Origin: Streptomyces kronopolitis
GTDB lineage: Bacteria; Actinomycetota; Actinomycetes; Streptomycetales; Streptomycetaceae
NCBI RefSeq assembly: GCF_014646275.1
Contig: NZ_BMND01000005.1
Span: 124,001-188,000, forward strand
Length of the DNA stretch: 64,000 bases
Reading direction: 5' to 3'
This document shows, piece after piece, positions 34,955 through 42,734 of the stretch. The translations under genes were made by a program, and so were the position numbers. Each line of letters starts with the position of its first letter. Within the stretch, counting starts at the first letter, position 1. The notes below the pieces were generated by a model. It saw nothing but the letters and a program-made list of their open reading frames with translations, did no database searches and was not told where the DNA came from.

Positions 34955-36112
34955 TCAGGCGGGCCAGGTGCCGGTGGCGAGGAACTCCTCCAGGGTGCGC
35001 GCGTAGGGCGTGATGTCCAGGCCCTGGGAGGCCAGCCAGGCGTCGGAGTAGTACTTGTCGAGGTAGCGGTCGCCCGGGTCGCACAGCAGCGTGACGACGG
35101 ACCCCCTACGGCCCTCGGCGACCATCTCGGCGACGATCCGCAGGGAGCTCCACAGCCCGGTGCCGGTCGAGCCGCCCGCCTTGCGGCCGATCGCGGTCTC
35201 CAGGGCGCGGACCGCGGCGATGCTGGCCGCGTCCGGCACCTTCATCATCCGGTCGATCGCGCCGGGCACGAAGCTGGGCTCCATCCGGGGCCGCCCGATG
35301 CCCTCGATGCGCGAGGCGGTGGCGCAGTCGCTCCGGGCGTCACCGGTGCGCCAGCCGTCGAAGAAGCAGGAGTTCTCCGGGTCCGGCACGCACACGCGGG
35401 TGTCGTACTGCATGTAGTGGACGTAGCGGGCGATGGTCGCGGAGGTGCCGCCGGTGCCCGCGGTCGCCACGATCCAGGCGGGCTCGGGATAGCGCTCCAG
35501 CCGCAGCTGCTGGTAGATCGACTCGGCGATGTTGTTGTTGCCGCGCCAGTCCGTGGCCCGTTCCGCGTAGGTGAACTGGTCCATGTAGTGGCCGCCGGAC
35601 TCGGCGGCGAGCCGGGCGGAGACCTCGTAGACCGTCCGCGGGTCGTCCACCAGATGGCAGGTGCCGCCGTGGAACTCGATCAGCCGGGTCTTCTCCTGGC
35701 TGGTGGTGGCCGGCATCACCGCGATGAACGGCACCCCGATCAGCGAGGCGAAGTAGGCCTCGGACACGGCCGTGGAGCCGCTGGAGGACTCGATGACGGG
35801 CTTGTCGGGGCGGATCCAGCCGTTGCACAGCCCGTAGAGGAACAGCGAGCGGGCCAGCCGGTGCTTGAGGCTGCCGGTGGGGTGCGTCGACTCGTCCTTG
35901 AGGTAGAGATCGATCCCCCACGCCTCGGGCAGCGGGAAGCGCAGCAGGTGGGTGTCGGCGGTGCGGTTGGCGTCCGCCTGCACCTTGCGAACGGCTTCTT
36001 TCAGCCAGCTTCGGTAGTCCGGATCCGTGCGGTCGACGTCGACGGTCGGCAGCGGGCCCGGGCCCGATGCCTCGTGGTCGGGCCGGCTCTGCGGCTGCTG
36101 TGCGGTGCTCAC
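34955..36112 (-). CDS. PLP-dependent cysteine synthase-family enzyme (Cds1-like)
   Basis: A 385-residue fold-type II PLP enzyme. The cofactor Lys is in [11 protein letters not shown] (about residue 89), with [16 protein letters not shown] as the phosphate-binding SxGxT loop and [15 protein letters not shown] as the glycine-rich loop. Relative to typical cysteine synthases it has an N-terminal extension ([20 protein letters not shown]) and a C-terminal part ([19 protein letters not shown]) that match the mycobacterial L-cysteine desulfhydrase Cds1 group. It may therefore degrade cysteine to pyruvate, ammonia and sulphide rather than make it. GTG at 36112 has GGAG eight bases upstream. Confidence 0.82.
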   Translation of the reverse strand: MSTAQQPQSRPDHEASGPGPLPTVDVDRTDPDYRSWLKEAVRKVQADANRTADTHLLRFPLPEAWGIDLYLKDESTHPTGSLKHRLARSLFLYGLCNGWIRPDKPVIESSSGSTAVSEAYFASLIGVPFIAVMPATTSQEKTRLIEFHGGTCHLVDDPRTVYEVSARLAAESGGHYMDQFTYAERATDWRGNNNIAESIYQQLRLERYPEPAWIVATAGTGGTSATIARYVHYMQYDTRVCVPDPENSCFFDGWRTGDARSDCATASRIEGIGRPRMEPSFVPGAIDRMMKVPDAASIAAVRALETAIGRKAGGSTGTGLWSSLRIVAEMVAEGRRGSVVTLLCDPGDRYLDKYYSDAWLASQGLDITPYARTLEEFLATGTWPA

Positions 36113-36353
36113 CGGCGCACTCCTCAAGGGGCTTGGACAACGGGCACGCAACGGCGGGCCGATTCCGACTATAACCCCCAGCGCAACCCTCCTACCTGCA
36201 TAAACATCGCTTTGAGAAACCCCAAGGAGGCCGTGGGGCGGCGCTGTTGCGGGCGCTTCGCACGGGGGAGACTGGTGCGCCGGGCGCCCTACCGGCAGAC
36301 TTCACCCAAGGGGCGGTGGAGGGCAGCTGCCCGTTCACCGAGGAGGTGCCGGC

Positions 36354-36641
36354 ATGGCGGAGGCCGAGTTCAACGCGACCGGCGTACGGATCGAGCGGTG
36401 GCTGCGGTCCTTGACACGCGCCGGACAGGTCGTCATCGCCGACGGCAGGCTGGCGCTGCTGACCAGCTACGGCACCGAGATCGACAGCGCCCCGCTGCAG
36501 GCCGTGCAGGCCCACAAGCCGCTGTTCGCGGCGCGGGACCGCGCCCTGGCCCGACTCAACGGGCACCGCTACTCCCTCACCCTCGGCGCACCGGAGCTGT
36601 TCCTCAAGGCACTGGAAGCGGCGCGTCCACCGCGCGGCTGA
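36354..36641 (+). CDS. Small conserved hypothetical protein
   Basis: A 95-residue soluble protein: GVRIERWLRSLTRAGQVVIADGRLALLTSYGTEIDSAPLQAVQAHKPLF followed by ALARLNGHRYSLTL. It looks like an alpha/beta fold with no cysteines or catalytic motif. A very good ribosome site, GAGGAGGTGCCGGC, precedes the ATG, and codon usage fits. I do not recognise the family. It lies alone between a PLP enzyme and an RsbW-like ATPase gene. Confidence 0.7.
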   Translation: MAEAEFNATGVRIERWLRSLTRAGQVVIADGRLALLTSYGTEIDSAPLQAVQAHKPLFAARDRALARLNGHRYSLTLGAPELFLKALEAARPPRG

Positions 36642-36815
36642 CGGCCGCTTCCGGCCGGGACGTGCGGTTGCGGGAGCGCACCGACTGGATGACCCTGTAC
36701 TCGTATCACTGAGGGTTCACCAGCGGTGACGCTGTGGCGCAGTCGGCATCGCTGGATCCGATCTTCGCCCCTGCCCGGTACGAGGGGCGCCCGGCCTCAT
36801 CAGGGAGTCGCGGTC

Positions 36816-37319
36816 GTGATCAGGCAGCCCAGCAGGCACTGCACGGTGGAGCTCCAAGCCGTTCCGGCTCGCATCGGACATGTGCGCAGAATCGTCTCCG
36901 CGCAGCTGCGGTACTGGCGTCTCGACGCCCTGATAGACCCGGCGGCGCTCGGGGTGACCGAACTCCTCGCGAATGTCCACCGGCACGCCCGCCCCAGCAA
37001 GCAGTGCACCGTGGAACTCCGCGTGCTCCTGGACCAGTTGACGGTCTCGGTGCACGACGAGGACCCACGGCTGCCGCGGCTGCGGGCGGCCGGCACCTGG
37101 GAGACCTGCGGCCGCGGGCTGGCGCTGATCGCGGCGCTCAGCGAGAGCTGGGGAGTGCGCCCGGACGGCAGCGGCAAGGTCGTGTGGTTCACCCTTCCGG
37201 CCCTGACCACCGCGCCCGGCGAGGCCCGCGCGGGCCGGGCCGACGGGGAGCCGCTGCCCCTGACGGACGCCGCGGCGGCCGGTCCGCAACTGCGGCTGCG
37301 GGGCACGAAGGTCGGCTGA
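36816..37319 (+). CDS. HATPase_c domain anti-sigma-type protein (RsbW-like)
   Basis: A 167-residue GHKL-type ATPase related to anti-sigma kinases RsbW/SpoIIAB. The N-box is seen in GVTELLANVHRHA, the G1 region in VHDEDPRLP and the G2 loop in GRGLALIAALSESWGVRP; the sequence opens RQPSRHCTVELQAVPARIGHVRRIVSAQLRYW, common to many Streptomyces orphans. GTG at 36816 is chosen (GGAG eight bases upstream). No sigma factor or antagonist gene is adjacent. A strong hairpin follows the stop. Confidence 0.8.
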   Translation: MIRQPSRHCTVELQAVPARIGHVRRIVSAQLRYWRLDALIDPAALGVTELLANVHRHARPSKQCTVELRVLLDQLTVSVHDEDPRLPRLRAAGTWETCGRGLALIAALSESWGVRPDGSGKVVWFTLPALTTAPGEARAGRADGEPLPLTDAAAAGPQLRLRGTKVG

Positions 37320-37321
37320 CG

Positions 37322-37360
37322 GGCCGCCGGCCGTACGGCACCGCCGCACGGCCGGCGGCC
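37322..37360. terminator. Rho-independent-type hairpin
   Basis: A 13-base perfect GC stem (37322-37334 with 37348-37360) around a 13-base loop, starting two bases after the RsbW-like stop. No poly-T tail. Confidence 0.7.
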
Positions 37361-37427
37361 TCACCGGTAGGCCGCAGGCAGCACCGGGAGCCCGGCCACC
37401 CGCTCCGGTCGCGCGGCCGGCCGCCTC

Positions 37428-37461
37428 TGAGATGCCCGCTCTTGTGAGATGCCCGCCCTTG
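37428..37461. repeat. Two tandem copies of a 17-base unit
   Basis: TGAGATGCCCGCTCTTG (37428-37444) is repeated immediately as TGAGATGCCCGCCCTTG (37445-37461), one mismatch. It lies just upstream of the TetR operator-like palindrome and could be a recent slippage duplication or part of the regulatory region. Confidence 0.75.
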
Positions 37462-37465
37462 CCTT

Positions 37466-37487
37466 CTGTAACTACTGGTATGTACAG
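37466..37487. promoter_or_regulatory. Probable autoregulatory TetR operator
   Basis: CTGTA (37466-37470) and TACAG (37483-37487) form an inverted repeat of 22 bases overall. It sits immediately upstream of the TetR gene's ATG at 37495, in a local AT-rich pocket. The size and position fit an autoregulatory TetR site. Confidence 0.5.
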
Positions 37488-37494
37488 TCCCCGC

Positions 37495-38115
37495 ATGAGC
37501 ACGCAGGAGCAGCCCGGCCCCCGGGAACGGCCCGGCACACGGGAGCGGCTGGTGCGCGGCACCCAGGAACTCCTGTGGGAGCGCGGGTACGTCGGCACCA
37601 GCCCCAAGGCGATCCTGGAGCGCGCGGACGCCGGCCAGGGCAGCATGTACCACCACTTCACCGGCAAGTCCGACCTCGCCCTCACGGCGCTCCGGCGGAC
37701 CGTGCGGGACATGGCGGAGGCCGCCGAGGAGTGCCTGACCGGCCCCGGCACGGCGTACGACCGGGTCGCCGCCTATCTGCTGCGCGAGCGGCAGGTGCTG
37801 CGCGGCTGCCCGGTCGGCCGGATGACGCAGGACCGCGAGGTGGTGGACAGCCCCGAGCTGCGGGCGCCGCTGGACGAGATGTTCGGCCGCCTGCGGGAGC
37901 GGATCGCCGAGGTCCTCGCCGAGGGGCAGCGCCGCGGCGAGCTGGCCGGCGGGCTGGATCCGGTGGCCTGCGCCGCGACCGTCGCGGCCGTCGTCCAGGG
38001 CGGCTACGTCCTGGCCCGCGCCGCGGACGACACCGCCCCCTTCGACGCCGCCGTCCGCGGCGTACTGTCCCTGCTCGCCGCCCAGGTCCTGCCCGCCGCG
38101 GGCCTCACCGGCTGA
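37495..38115 (+). CDS. TetR-family transcriptional regulator
   Basis: A 206-residue TetR regulator. The DNA-binding domain reads TRERLVRGTQELLWERGYVGTSPKAILERADAGQGSMYHHFTGKSDLALTAL; the C-terminal domain includes GCPVGRMTQDREVVDSPELRAPLDEMFGRLR and AAVVQGGYVLARAADD, resembling regulators of the LmrA/YxaF type. ATG at 37495 is used; upstream in-frame ATGs (37432, 37480) would add the operator-like DNA to the coding region. The regulated gene is not adjacent; an atypical-composition region follows. Confidence 0.85.
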   Translation: MSTQEQPGPRERPGTRERLVRGTQELLWERGYVGTSPKAILERADAGQGSMYHHFTGKSDLALTALRRTVRDMAEAAEECLTGPGTAYDRVAAYLLRERQVLRGCPVGRMTQDREVVDSPELRAPLDEMFGRLRERIAEVLAEGQRRGELAGGLDPVACAATVAAVVQGGYVLARAADDTAPFDAAVRGVLSLLAAQVLPAAGLTG

Positions 38116-38263
38116 AGCCCGTTGCGTCGCCGAACGCCTGCAAGCCGGCGGCTCCCCCACCGACGACGACCTGGTCAACGAACTGGTCGACGAGGTCCGA
38201 CCGGCGCTGCGGTCCCTCCTTCAGAAAGGGGATTCGCCGTCGACACGGAGCGCTCCCTCACGC
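38114..38263 (+). pseudogene. Possible gene fragment
   Basis: Directly after the TetR stop, a frame reads EARCVAERLQAGGSP then TDDDLVNELVDEVRPALRSL and LQKG, with the alternating acidic/hydrophobic pattern of a real helical protein. No start codon with a ribosome site is present, and the frame then dissolves into Arg/Ser/Pro-rich sequence. It may be the tail of a gene lost when the neighbouring region rearranged. I do not recognise the family. Confidence 0.3.
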
Positions 38264-38431
38264 TCCCTACGGTCGCTCAGGCGGCCATCTCCAGCCGGCG
38301 CGACACCAAGGGCACTGGGACATGAGAAGCCCCATCCGCAGCCACTGAGGGCTTCGCGAACGGGGCTGTGATGGTGCGAACCCCGCCCATGTCCCACCGG
38401 GGGGGGAGGAAACAGGCGGGAGCGGATCTGG
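38264..38431. other. Non-coding junction region
   Basis: Between the putative gene fragment and the leftward small gene. It contains a partial hairpin (AGCCCC near 38331 with GGGGCT near 38362) and a run of eight G near 38400. No gene seen. Confidence 0.3.
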
Positions 38432-38779
38432 TCAGCGCGTGGGGTCCGCTGAGAGCTTCTGGTGTCGCAGCTCTGCCAGTCGCCTTTGGTACAGAGGGCC
38501 GGCGACGTGGGCAGCCCGCGCGGGGGACGGAGCCGACTCCACAATAAGGTTCTGCGCAGCTGCCTTGAGGTGCGCAGCCCACGCCAGCACATGTTGCTGG
38601 GCACCTCGTCCGCACTCCTGCGGCTCACCAGGAAGGCACAACGGAATCTGTTCTGGCCCGAGAATCTTGATGGCTGCGTGCCGCACGTATTGGGCGATCA
38701 TGAGCCACTCCTCCTCAGAGCGCTGGACGTGCTGCCTCTCCTGGAACCAATCACCGAAGTCGTCCCCGTGATCATCCAT
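38432..38779 (-). CDS. Small hypothetical protein downstream of the radical SAM gene
   Basis: A 115-residue soluble protein beginning MDDHGDDFGDWFQERQHVQ and containing RSEEEWLMIAQYVRHAAIKIL and AQQHVLAWAAHLKAAAQNLI, mainly helical. It follows the radical SAM gene by 23 bases on the same strand and has the same lower GC, so the two are probably co-transcribed. I do not recognise the family. It might be a partner or chaperone of the maturase. Confidence 0.6.
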   Translation of the reverse strand: MDDHGDDFGDWFQERQHVQRSEEEWLMIAQYVRHAAIKILGPEQIPLCLPGEPQECGRGAQQHVLAWAAHLKAAAQNLIVESAPSPARAAHVAGPLYQRRLAELRHQKLSADPTR

Positions 38780-38802
38780 CTACGCTCCTGCGGGCCTCTG
38801 AG

Positions 38803-39708
38803 TTACGCGGGTGCGGCGATGGTAGCTGTCTTCGCCTGTGCGGCAGCCTCCTTCGGGTCGCAGTGACCGACGGAGGGGGGACACGGCCCGCATGGGCCGC
38901 ACATAGGGAGGAATTGCGGAGGTGTGCACGACTGTGCGCCTTCCCCGTGTACTGCCGTGATCTCGGCTAGCACATCAGTCATCCGCGCTCCGCCCCAAAT
39001 TTCGGAGAGCGGTGTCTCGAGTACATTCCCGATGCGCAGAAAGCGCCCCAGCACACATGGCCACACGTCCCCCGTCGGCCCGATGGCGCATTTCTCGTAA
39101 CCGCAGTGCCCGCACAGATCGGCGATGGTGGGCGTCGCGCCCCTGCTGGCTCGCCCGAACGCCCTCGTGCGGTCCCGGCCCACCTGCTCAACCCCGAGGG
39201 CTGTCAGGTCTTCCGCCGCTTCGTGCACACGCTGTTGTGTGTTCACCGCGACCACACCGCCGCGAAGTGGGATACCCAGACTCAGCGCCTTCTCGATGTT
39301 CCTGCGGGTGCGTCGGTGGGAGCCTCGCAGGTTGGTCACCTTGTCGTGATCCTGCGCGCTGGCGGAGTAGTAGGACGTCGCGAGCTTGATATCAAACTCC
39401 GAGAACGCGTCCCACAGGTGATCCTTGATGTGCGTGAGGTTCGAGAACACCTCGATTGCAAGTCCCGCCACGTGAGCGTAGTTGATCAGCTCGCGCAGGT
39501 GCGGGTACAAGGTCGGCTCGCCGCCGATGAACTGCACATCTGTGACACCCATCCCCGTCAACTGGTCGATGGTGCGCTTCCAGTCCTCGACCGTCATGGT
39601 CCCGTGGGTACCCTGCGGGGACGAGTCTGCGTAGCAGTGATCGCAACTCTCGTTGCAGAATCCCGTGACCTCCAGCCACGCGAACTTCAGTAACGTTGAT
39701 GCTGCCAT
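38803..39708 (-). CDS. Radical SAM protein with C-terminal Cys-rich (SPASM-like) region
   Basis: A 301-residue radical SAM enzyme. The 4Fe-4S motif CNESCDHCYAD (CxxxCxxC, Cys18, 22, 25) is followed by FIGGEPTLYP (the GGE motif) and TSYYSASAQDHDKV. The C-terminal half has many cysteines: LCGHCGYEKCAIGPTGDVWPC and FLPMCGPCGPCPPSVGHC, matching auxiliary-cluster domains of peptide-modifying enzymes such as PqqE. The ATG at 39708 has GAGAGGATCACTC upstream; an in-frame start at 39765 lacks it. Upstream small genes (39795-40176) are candidate substrates. A peptide-maturation role is inferred. Confidence 0.82.
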   Translation of the reverse strand: MAASTLLKFAWLEVTGFCNESCDHCYADSSPQGTHGTMTVEDWKRTIDQLTGMGVTDVQFIGGEPTLYPHLRELINYAHVAGLAIEVFSNLTHIKDHLWDAFSEFDIKLATSYYSASAQDHDKVTNLRGSHRRTRRNIEKALSLGIPLRGGVVAVNTQQRVHEAAEDLTALGVEQVGRDRTRAFGRASRGATPTIADLCGHCGYEKCAIGPTGDVWPCVLGRFLRIGNVLETPLSEIWGGARMTDVLAEITAVHGEGAQSCTPPQFLPMCGPCGPCPPSVGHCDPKEAAAQAKTATIAAPA

Positions 39709-39794
39709 GAGTGATCCTCTCCAGCCCTGGGTCCTCTGCGAATGGCCCGGCGGGGAAGCAGCCACTTCCCCGCCGGTACGGCACTGTCACCACC

Positions 39795-39967
39795 TCATTG
39801 CCGACCTGCCCGCTTGCAGTGGTCGCACGGGTACGAGCAGGGCGCTACAGCCTCTGACGACGGGACGAACCGGACGTCGCCGGGGATGATGTAGGGGCGG
39901 ACGAGAGTGCGTCCAGCAGCACGTCGCCCAGCCGACCGTGCTGCGGCTCCGGGTCGCCGTTCGACAT
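39795..39967 (-). pseudogene. Small Cys-containing gene with apparent 2-base frameshift
   Basis: ATG at 39967 overlaps the previous gene's stop (TGATG), and the frame starts MSNGDPEPQHGRLGDVLLDAL. At 39903-39907 (GAGAG on the + strand) a TC dinucleotide appears doubled; beyond it the good frame is two bases off and reads VRPYIIPGDVRF then VPSSEAVAPCSYPCDHC, ending KRAGRQ before TGA at 39795-39797. Removing two bases gives one 56-residue protein with three cysteines at its end (CSYPCDHC). In the uncorrected frame the product is about 42 residues. It could be a broken gene, a sequencing error, or programmed frameshifting. Function unknown. Confidence 0.5.
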
Positions 39968-40176
39968 CATGACGACCGCCTGCGCCCCGTGTGCGGGTGG
40001 TTCATGATCTCGACACCGGCGATTGCTGCGGACGCGCAGTCCTCCCGCTCCCGTGCTTCCAGGCGCTGCTTGTCCAGTGCGGCGCAGACATCGCAGCCGG
40101 GGGCCGGCGCTGCGTTGGGGTTGTACGAGGGCGTGACGTGCACTGGCGGCGACATCGTCCCCTTCGGCTCGGTCAT
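39967..40176 (-). CDS. Small protein with CxxC motif
   Basis: A 69-residue protein: MTEPKGTMSPPVHVTPSYN, then PAPGCDVCAALDKQRLEARERED, ending in EIMNHPHTGRRRSS. A CxxC and a downstream HPH could bind a metal. It resembles small proteins that I recall accompanying XRE regulators in Streptomyces, with no known function. An in-frame ATG at 40248 would extend into the repeat region; 40176 is preferred on sequence character, though no clear ribosome site precedes it. It overlaps the following (frameshifted) gene by one base. Confidence 0.65.
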   Translation of the reverse strand: MTEPKGTMSPPVHVTPSYNPNAAPAPGCDVCAALDKQRLEAREREDCASAAIAGVEIMNHPHTGRRRSS

Positions 40177-40222
40177 GCTGTAACCATCGGCCGACGGAGA
40201 GTGATATACCACGGGCGCCGTC

Positions 40223-40271
40223 CGGTAGTTCGCGGTATGGATCCGCACAACTACCGGGCTACACGGTAGTT
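40223..40271. repeat. Three copies of an 8-base motif able to form alternative hairpins
   Basis: CGGTAGTT at 40223-40230, its complement AACTACCG at 40249-40256 and CGGTAGTT again at 40264-40271 (the last covers the XRE stop codon). The middle copy can pair with the left copy (18-base loop) or with the right copy (7-base loop), but not both. The arrangement fits an operator for the XRE protein, a weak terminator/attenuator between the XRE gene and the small genes, or both. Confidence 0.7.
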
Positions 40272-41508
40272 AGCCGGAGATGCCCAGGTGAGAGGCCATC
40301 AGACGCATGTCCTTCGTCAAGGTGCGCTTGCGGCGCTTGAGGATGTCCTCCATCAACTGCCGGGCAATCGACTGGTGCTTGAGCCACTCCGGAGCTTCGC
40401 CGCGGAGCGCCTTCAACTCATCCATGGCGTCTTGATGAGACCCCAGCAAGGCGTGCGCCCGAACGACGTCCAGGCGGTGCCTGTTCCAACTGCTGGGACT
40501 GGGGCGCCCGAGACGTCGCAACGTAGCTCCTGCCAGCGGTCCTTGATCAGAGTCCCGCAGCACCCCGCGAGCGTCGCGCATCAGCGACCTGTCCTCAATG
40601 GTCTTGACTGCCGCCGTTGCAGGGCCGAACGTGCCCCAGTGCGTACGGAAATTGGTAGCCTCGCGCCCCATCGCGGAAGCTGCGCTAGCAGCCATCCGAC
40701 GGGCGTCCACGACGTCGCCCTTCCGACCGTTGCGCACTGCGGCGGAAGCGACTCGGAGAGCCAACTCTCCCCATACCGCCAGCTGGCCGGCTGTCGCCGT
40801 CGACATGCGGGGCTCCACGGCGTCCGCCGTCGTCACCGCGAGATCTTGCGCTTCGGAGAACCGGTCCTGTCGGAGGAGCAGCCAGCACAGTCCGACAACC
40901 CCCACGGCTGCAGTCGTCTGGTCCTCCGCTGAACGAGCATCACGGATGCCTGCGGAGAGTGCTTGGTACGCAAGATCGTACTGACGAACCTGAGTGAGGT
41001 ACTTTCCCGTGACCAGGTGGGCACGCGCGTTCGTACTGAGCATCGCCCGGCGACAGTCATCACCTTCTGCGGCAAACAGAGCCGCCTTCGTCCCGGCCAG
41101 CACACCAGGCAGGCAGCGTGCCATTTCGTCGTACTCGTCGGCGTGGTAGTGGGCGTGGGCAACGTCAATCCGGCGTTCCAGATCCGTCCGGCTTGCCACC
41201 GTCACCGACTCAGCCGGCGCGTCGACGAGACCAACGGGCGGCATGAGCTGACGCCGCAAATCCAACAGGTAGCGGCGGTTGCCCTTGTCATCCGGCGCGG
41301 GATGCGGAGTGCCCGACGCGAAGAGTGCTTCTGTGTCCACACCCAAAGCCTCTGCCAACCGGGCAAAGGTTTCCATCCTGGCCGAACCACCTTGCTCAAT
41401 GTTCGCCACGGTGGTGCTGGAGAGTCCCGCGGCATGAGCCAGGCCTTCTTGCGTCAGGCCCGACCGACGGCGGAGGGTACGGACGTTGTTGGAGATCTGC
41501 GCAGACAT
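40270..41508 (-). CDS. XRE-family regulator with TPR-like C-terminal domain
   Basis: A 412-residue protein. The N-terminal helix-turn-helix is NVRTLRRRSGLTQEGLAHAAGLSSTTVANIEQGGSARMETFARLAEALGV (about 7-57). The rest is helical and repeat-like: AHAHYHADEYDEMARCLP, LVTGKYLTQVRQYDLAYQAL, LLLRQDRFSEAQDLAV and VRAHALLGSHQDAMDEL, a TPR-type peptide or signal sensor as in RRNPP-like or Streptomyces conjugation regulators. It is read toward the small-protein and radical SAM genes and probably controls them. Its GC is lower than that of flanking chromosomal genes. Confidence 0.85.
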   Translation of the reverse strand: MSAQISNNVRTLRRRSGLTQEGLAHAAGLSSTTVANIEQGGSARMETFARLAEALGVDTEALFASGTPHPAPDDKGNRRYLLDLRRQLMPPVGLVDAPAESVTVASRTDLERRIDVAHAHYHADEYDEMARCLPGVLAGTKAALFAAEGDDCRRAMLSTNARAHLVTGKYLTQVRQYDLAYQALSAGIRDARSAEDQTTAAVGVVGLCWLLLRQDRFSEAQDLAVTTADAVEPRMSTATAGQLAVWGELALRVASAAVRNGRKGDVVDARRMAASAASAMGREATNFRTHWGTFGPATAAVKTIEDRSLMRDARGVLRDSDQGPLAGATLRRLGRPSPSSWNRHRLDVVRAHALLGSHQDAMDELKALRGEAPEWLKHQSIARQLMEDILKRRKRTLTKDMRLMASHLGISG

Positions 41509-41554
41509 CGCCTCACCTACCTCGGTCCCAGCGTACTCGGGTGACGTGACACAA

Positions 41555-41588
41555 AAAGCCCCCGTCGGATGATCCCGACGGGGGCTTT
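41555..41588. terminator. Strong bidirectional terminator
   Basis: A perfect 14-base stem (41555-41568 with 41575-41588) with a 6-base loop. The stem ends in AAA/TTT, giving U-rich tails in both directions. It lies upstream of the leftward XRE gene and insulates it from rightward transcription. Confidence 0.8.
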
Positions 41589-41993
41589 CTTACTCATCCT
41601 TGCCGTCCCCACTCCGCCATGCGGAGGGTTGCGGCGCGACGCTCTTCCACCGCGACGCTCTTCCGCAGTGAGCGCCGGACTCTCGATCACGTGCCACCTG
41701 ACGACCTGCCCGCTCCACGCGGTGCTCTCGCAGTCCCGCGGGTGCAGCCCATGGCGTCACGACGAGTCCTGAGCCTCTGCCACGCCACGACGAAGCCCCC
41801 GTGTACTCGTCCCGTGCGTGACGGGCATGCCCTGAACATCGCCGGGGCCGTGACGCACGAAGTGTTCCATCAATGCAACCGGCAGGCGGGTACTTCCTTC
41901 CCCACGCCATTCCGCCTCCCTCCAATCCGGGCATGCCGTACAGTCCACTCATTCGCGGGCAGGGGGCCCACATGAGGAATTCGGGGGAGCGCC
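41589..41993. other. Non-coding spacer upstream of a lipoprotein gene
   Basis: About 400 bases without a credible gene; open frames of 60-160 codons exist on both strands but lack ribosome sites and natural composition. It contains a 13-base direct repeat, GCGACGCTCTTCC, near 41637 and 41653. The lipoprotein promoter presumably lies near its right end. Confidence 0.35.
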
Positions 41994-42593
41994 ATGCGCC
42001 CATCCATTCGCGTCGCCACATTGGCCGTAGGCGCGCTAATAACTGCCGTGCTGACAGCAGGGTGTTCACCCTTCAGCAAGGCCCCTGACGCCGCCCCTGC
42101 GGGCCCTCAGGGGGCTGCCGAAGGGAAAGCTGCAGACGCTGCCGTGGAGCCGTCAGAGACGCCTGCGAAGACTCCCCTCGTCGCCGTCGGCAAGTCCGGT
42201 ACGTACACGGCCGAGGACAGTGCGACACACGTGAAAACGAAGATGCAGATCACACTGAAAGACGTGAGGACGGTGAGCCCCTCGGAGATCAACACGACGA
42301 GCAAGCCCAAGGGTCAGTTCGTCATCCTCACGCTCACCGTGAAGAACATCGGAAACAAGGACGGCGGCTTCCACCCGTACGGGCTGATGAAGTGGGAGGA
42401 CACCCAGACCGCGGAGCAGGACGCTTCGACGCTGGAGAAGACCGACGTCGGCCAGGACGTCGATGCGACGTACCGGCCCGGTCAGAACGTCACTGGGGAT
42501 GTCGTCCTTGACGTCCCGCGGATGGGCGGGAAGGTGAACTTCTACGACGGGCTGGCCGCTGCATCGCTCTCGTTCGAGCTGCCAGCCGACTAG
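41994..42593 (+). CDS. Secreted lipoprotein, DUF4352-like
   Basis: A 199-residue lipoprotein. Signal MRPSIRVATLAVGALITAVLTAGC has a good lipobox (LTAGC). After an Ala/Pro/Glu-rich linker comes a beta-sandwich domain of DUF4352 type: KMQITLKDVRTVSP, GQFVILTLTVKNIGNKDGGF and YRPGQNVTGDVVLDVP. Such domains are found in Telokin-like extracellular proteins; the role is unknown. Codon use is less GC-biased than chromosomal neighbours (a 60-base line near 42241 is about 55% GC), suggesting acquisition together with the adjacent cassette. Hairpin terminator at 42606. Confidence 0.8.
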   Translation: MRPSIRVATLAVGALITAVLTAGCSPFSKAPDAAPAGPQGAAEGKAADAAVEPSETPAKTPLVAVGKSGTYTAEDSATHVKTKMQITLKDVRTVSPSEINTTSKPKGQFVILTLTVKNIGNKDGGFHPYGLMKWEDTQTAEQDASTLEKTDVGQDVDATYRPGQNVTGDVVLDVPRMGGKVNFYDGLAAASLSFELPAD

Positions 42594-42605
42594 CACGCAT
42601 GGAAA

Positions 42606-42641
42606 AGCCCTGCCGCGGGGCCTCTCCTTCGCGGCGGGGCT
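42606..42641 (+). terminator. Terminator after the lipoprotein gene
   Basis: A 12-base stem (42606-42617 with 42630-42641; one G-T pair) and 12-base loop, preceded by AAAA, 12 bases after the stop. Confidence 0.7.
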
Positions 42642-42734
42642 AGCTGTGAACTGAGCAGACCACCCACCCCGCCCGCGCCTTCGCCGCCGTCTGGCCGCGG
42701 ACCCCGCCCCCGGACCGGGCCGCGGCCGCACCCA

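Noticed and set aside
38264..38431. tRNA gene or attachment site at the edge of the low-GC island
   Set aside because: No cloverleaf pairing or CCA-like end was found, and no matching repeat at the other edge.
41619..41975. Small + strand frame upstream of the lipoprotein gene
   Set aside because: No ribosome site and amino acid composition unlike real proteins; treated as spacer.
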